DNA of 8,396 nt, from assembly GCA_021796135.1 (NCBI GenBank), contig JAJYOQ010000162.1:1-8396 (forward strand), written 5' to 3'. Source of the stretch: Bacteroidota bacterium (lineage in GTDB: Bacteria; Bacteroidota; Ignavibacteria; Ignavibacteriales; Ignavibacteriaceae). Each line of letters begins with the position of its first letter. Positions within the stretch are counted from its first letter, which is position 1. The notes beneath the pieces are model-generated. The model was not told the origin of the DNA, did no database searches, and saw only the letters and a list, made by a program, of their open reading frames with translations. This document shows, piece by piece, positions 6,639-8,396 of this stretch. The translations under genes and the position numbers were made by a program.

Positions 6639-7109
6639 TTAATAAAAATATTTTCCGAATATTATCAATCCATCGCCTACTGAATAGAAATCATTAATCT
6701 GGGCGACAATTGAAAAGCCGTTTCTTAAATAAAAGCTTCTTGTCTTTTCATAACTCAATTTAGAAGAAGTTTCTGCAAGAAACCATCTTCCGTTATTTTC
6801 TTTTACAAAATTTTCTGCCTGCTCAAGAAGTTTTTTACCGATGCCTTTAATTTTAGACTCCGGATCGGCGACGATCCAGTACAAATCAAAAACTCCATCA
6901 GTAAGCGGTCTTTTACCGGAACAATGATATCCAAGTATTTTGTCTCCGTCTTCATAAACGTAAATATGATAATCGTTTTGTCCGATATTATTAGCCGCAA
7001 TGCTTACTAACTCCATGGCAATTTCAACTTCCATTGCTGTAAAGTTGGAAATTTTATTTAACAATATTTCTATTTTGGCAGCATCAGCTTGCTTTATTTT
7101 GCGAATCAT
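6639..7109 (-). CDS. GNAT-family N-acetyltransferase
   Basis: This 156-residue single-domain GNAT enzyme transfers an acetyl group from acetyl-CoA, probably to an amine. Strand 4 and motif A are visible at 77-95 (LYWIVADPESKIKGIGKKLL). The pyrophosphate loop is KIKGIG (86-91), with Lys where Arg or Gln is usual. Motif B is SYEKTRSFYLRNGF (119-132), with the family's late Tyr127 and the GF turn. I chose the ATG at 7107-7109: GNAT homology starts with MIRKIKQAD, and an AAGAGAAAAGA purine run precedes it. The longer in-frame start at 7235 would add 42 residues lying wholly inside the neighbouring gene. With the chosen start it overlaps the ATP-grasp gene by 26 bases in another frame. Next to a lysine aminomutase it recalls the beta-lysine acetyltransferase AblB, but it is shorter and not a clear member. 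The substrate is unproven. Confidence 0.85.
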   Translation of the reverse strand: MIRKIKQADAAKIEILLNKISNFTAMEVEIAMELVSIAANNIGQNDYHIYVYEDGDKILGYHCSGKRPLTDGVFDLYWIVADPESKIKGIGKKLLEQAENFVKENNGRWFLAETSSKLSYEKTRSFYLRNGFSIVAQINDFYSVGDGLIIFGKYFY

Positions 7110-8145
7110 TCTTTTCTCTTGATAAAGCAAAATTTGCAATTTTATTAAGAAGCATACCGTAAGTAATTCCGGCTGCCATAGCTGCTCTTGCAAATCCCGA
7201 ATCAACAGATATGTCGGGATTTGGATTAACTTCAATTACATAAGGCTCGCCATTTTTATCGAGGCGAATATCTACACGGGCATAATCACGGCAATTTAAT
7301 GCTTCATAAGCAAGTATTGCTGTTTTTTCAATTTTATTTTTTATTTTACTATTTAATTTCGCTGGACAAATAGGTTTTGTATGATTATAATAAATACTGT
7401 CCTCTATCCATTTCCCGTCATAGGTAACAATTTTTGGTAAATTATCGGGTAATCCGTTAAAATCAATTTCGGAGATTGGAAGAACAGTATTGCCAAGAAT
7501 AGCTGCATTAAGTTCTCGACCATCTATATATTCTTCGATAATAACATTTTGTTTATATGTATCAAATAAAAATTTTAATTGATTTTTTAGGGCTGATAAA
7601 TTGTCAACAACTGAATATTCGGATATGCCTATGCTGGCATCTTCCTTTAGCAATTTAACAATGACAGGAAATTTTAGATCGAATTCTAATTCACGAAGAT
7701 TTTCAGTAGGATTCACAATTATTGAATTGGGTGTATTTATATTATAAGATCTCAGAATGCTTTTAGTGCGATTTTTATCAAGGCAGTTTCCAAGAGTAGA
7801 AGGTAAGTTGCCTGTAAAATTAAATCCTAAAAGCTGGAATACTCCTGCCATGCAATACTCGTAAGAAGCGATTCCTTCTATAGATTCTACAAAATTAAAA
7901 ATTACATCCGGGCTAAAATTATTAATTTCTGATATTGACTTTTCTATATTTCTATCTATAGAGAGAGTTTTTATATTTGAATAATAATAATAAAGATTCT
8001 TCTCGATATTAATAATTTCTTTTGAAAATCCGCTCTCTGAAAGATCATTTGAATTAAGTTTATTATTATTTGGATTTCCGTTATAAATTGAAAAAACTGA
8101 AACTGGAGAATTGTAGCATATCAATATCTTTGAATTGATTTTCAT
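7084..8145 (-). CDS. D-Ala-D-Ala-ligase-like ATP-grasp ligase (copy 1)
   Basis: This 353-residue ATP-grasp enzyme should join a carboxylate to an amine through an acyl-phosphate. The N-terminal domain (1 to about 120) includes PDVIFNFVESIEG (79-91) and DKNRTKSILRSYNINTP (123-139), as in Ddl. The ATP-binding segment is PVIVKLLKEDASIGIS (160-175) with Lys164 and a glycine-type loop. VIIEEYIDGREL (201-212) gives the nucleotide-contacting glutamates. RVDIRLDKNGEPYVIEVNP (290-308) carries the Mg ligands Asp292, Glu305 and Asn307, spaced as in E. coli Ddl. After EVN, however, the sequence is PNPDISVDSG rather than the TSPGMT-type loop that holds the second D-alanine, and the N-terminal GGxSxE motif is absent. 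True cell-wall Ddl activity is therefore unlikely. The start overlaps the stop of copy 2 as ATGA, so the two are translationally coupled. The substrates are unknown, with a beta-amino acid suggested by context. Confidence 0.85.
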   Translation of the reverse strand: MKINSKILICYNSPVSVFSIYNGNPNNNKLNSNDLSESGFSKEIINIEKNLYYYYSNIKTLSIDRNIEKSISEINNFSPDVIFNFVESIEGIASYEYCMAGVFQLLGFNFTGNLPSTLGNCLDKNRTKSILRSYNINTPNSIIVNPTENLRELEFDLKFPVIVKLLKEDASIGISEYSVVDNLSALKNQLKFLFDTYKQNVIIEEYIDGRELNAAILGNTVLPISEIDFNGLPDNLPKIVTYDGKWIEDSIYYNHTKPICPAKLNSKIKNKIEKTAILAYEALNCRDYARVDIRLDKNGEPYVIEVNPNPDISVDSGFARAAMAAGITYGMLLNKIANFALSREKNDSQNKAS

Positions 8146-8396
8146 AGTAATTTATGCCTTTTTGCCGACACATAAAGAACCTTATTGATCATTTCGTTAT
8201 AATCCAATCCATCGGCACGAGCTGCTTTAGGGAAACAGGAGTTATCTTTTGGATCAGGAAGAATTCCGGGTAATGGATTTACTTCAATAATATTTGGTTC
8301 TCCGGTTTCATCTAATCTTATATCGATTCTTCCCCAGTCCTTACACCTAAGTATATTGAAGGTTTTCAAAGTAATAGCTTTAATTTTTGATTCAAG
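8142..8396 (-). CDS. D-Ala-D-Ala-ligase-like ATP-grasp ligase (copy 2), C-terminal part only
   Basis: The reading frame is open to the right edge, so only the last 84 residues are visible. It holds the ATP-grasp metal site: GRIDIRLDETGEPNIIEVNP, with Asp25, Glu38 and Asn40 (numbered in the visible part) at the same 13- and 2-residue spacing as in copy 1. Over about 29 aligned residues around this site it is identical to copy 1 at 18, so the two look like an ancient tandem duplication. After EVN it reads PLPGILPDPKDNSCFPKAAR, a different substrate loop from copy 1. The TTG at 8367-8369 is not the real start, because coding continues upstream. The stop overlaps the ATG of copy 1 by 4 bases. It is the first visible gene of the five-gene operon, and more members may lie beyond the edge. 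Confidence 0.88.
   Translation of the reverse strand, partial: LESKIKAITLKTFNILRCKDWGRIDIRLDETGEPNIIEVNPLPGILPDPKDNSCFPKAARADGLDYNEMINKVLYVSAKRHKLL

Noticed and set aside
6803..7000. Alternative minus-strand frame inside the GNAT gene
   Set aside because: It overlaps the conserved acetyl-CoA motif in another frame and has no start signal or family match.
7110..7235. Longer start for the GNAT gene (adds 42 residues)
   Set aside because: The added part lies inside the ATP-grasp gene in another frame, has no GNAT character, and a better start with a purine-rich leader exists at 7109.
7084..8145. Housekeeping D-alanine-D-alanine ligase (ddl)
   Set aside because: The N-terminal Ddl motif and the D-Ala-binding loop are missing, and the neighbours are not cell-wall genes.
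8367..8369. TTG as the start of the second ATP-grasp gene
   Set aside because: The frame is open to the window edge and the protein would lack most of its ATP-grasp fold. The gene is simply cut by the edge.

Overview
The window is AT-rich and gene-dense. Several genes have no Shine-Dalgarno sequence, only A-rich leaders. The proteins include a MORN-type repeat protein with a TonB C-terminal domain, secreted beta-barrel-like proteins, a remnant of a hydrolase family with a 'DSPDQG' motif, and PdxB-type vitamin B6 synthesis. Together these point to the Bacteroidota/Ignavibacteriota (FCB) branch. This is inference from protein character, not from a marker gene. No rRNA, tRNA, CRISPR array or insertion sequence was seen.

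Left part (1-1205, minus strand): a 5'-truncated fragment of a secreted hydrolase runs off the left edge. Upstream of it lies a 209-residue exported protein built from two similar lipocalin-like halves. The 343-base stretch before the next long gene is not empty. It holds a 29-codon reading frame with a perfect AGGAGG site, a strong hairpin inside that frame, and a rho-independent terminator, followed by a candidate promoter for the 209-residue gene.

Middle part (1206-4298): a VIT1/CCC1-type metal transporter and a beta-CASP metallo-beta-lactamase RNA-processing protein form a two-gene minus-strand operon (14-base gap). A plus-strand gene for an exported MORN-repeat/TonB-C protein is divergent from it across 217 bases of very AT-rich DNA.

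Right part (4308-8396, minus strand): a tight five-gene operon, in transcription order: ATP-grasp ligase 2 (cut by the right edge), ATP-grasp ligase 1, GNAT acetyltransferase, KamA-type lysine 2,3-aminomutase, and PdxB (erythronate-4-phosphate dehydrogenase). Junctions are a 4-base ATGA overlap, a 26-base overlap, a 20-base gap and a 16-base gap. KamA keeps the iron-sulfur, PLP and lysine-binding residues, so beta-lysine is the predicted product. The acetyltransferase and the two D-Ala-D-Ala-ligase-like enzymes could acylate and ligate it. PdxB belongs to the pathway that makes PLP, the cofactor KamA needs. The operon therefore looks like a small beta-amino-acid pathway for a solute or small peptide-like metabolite, with its own cofactor-supply gene. 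It is the most interesting part of the window.
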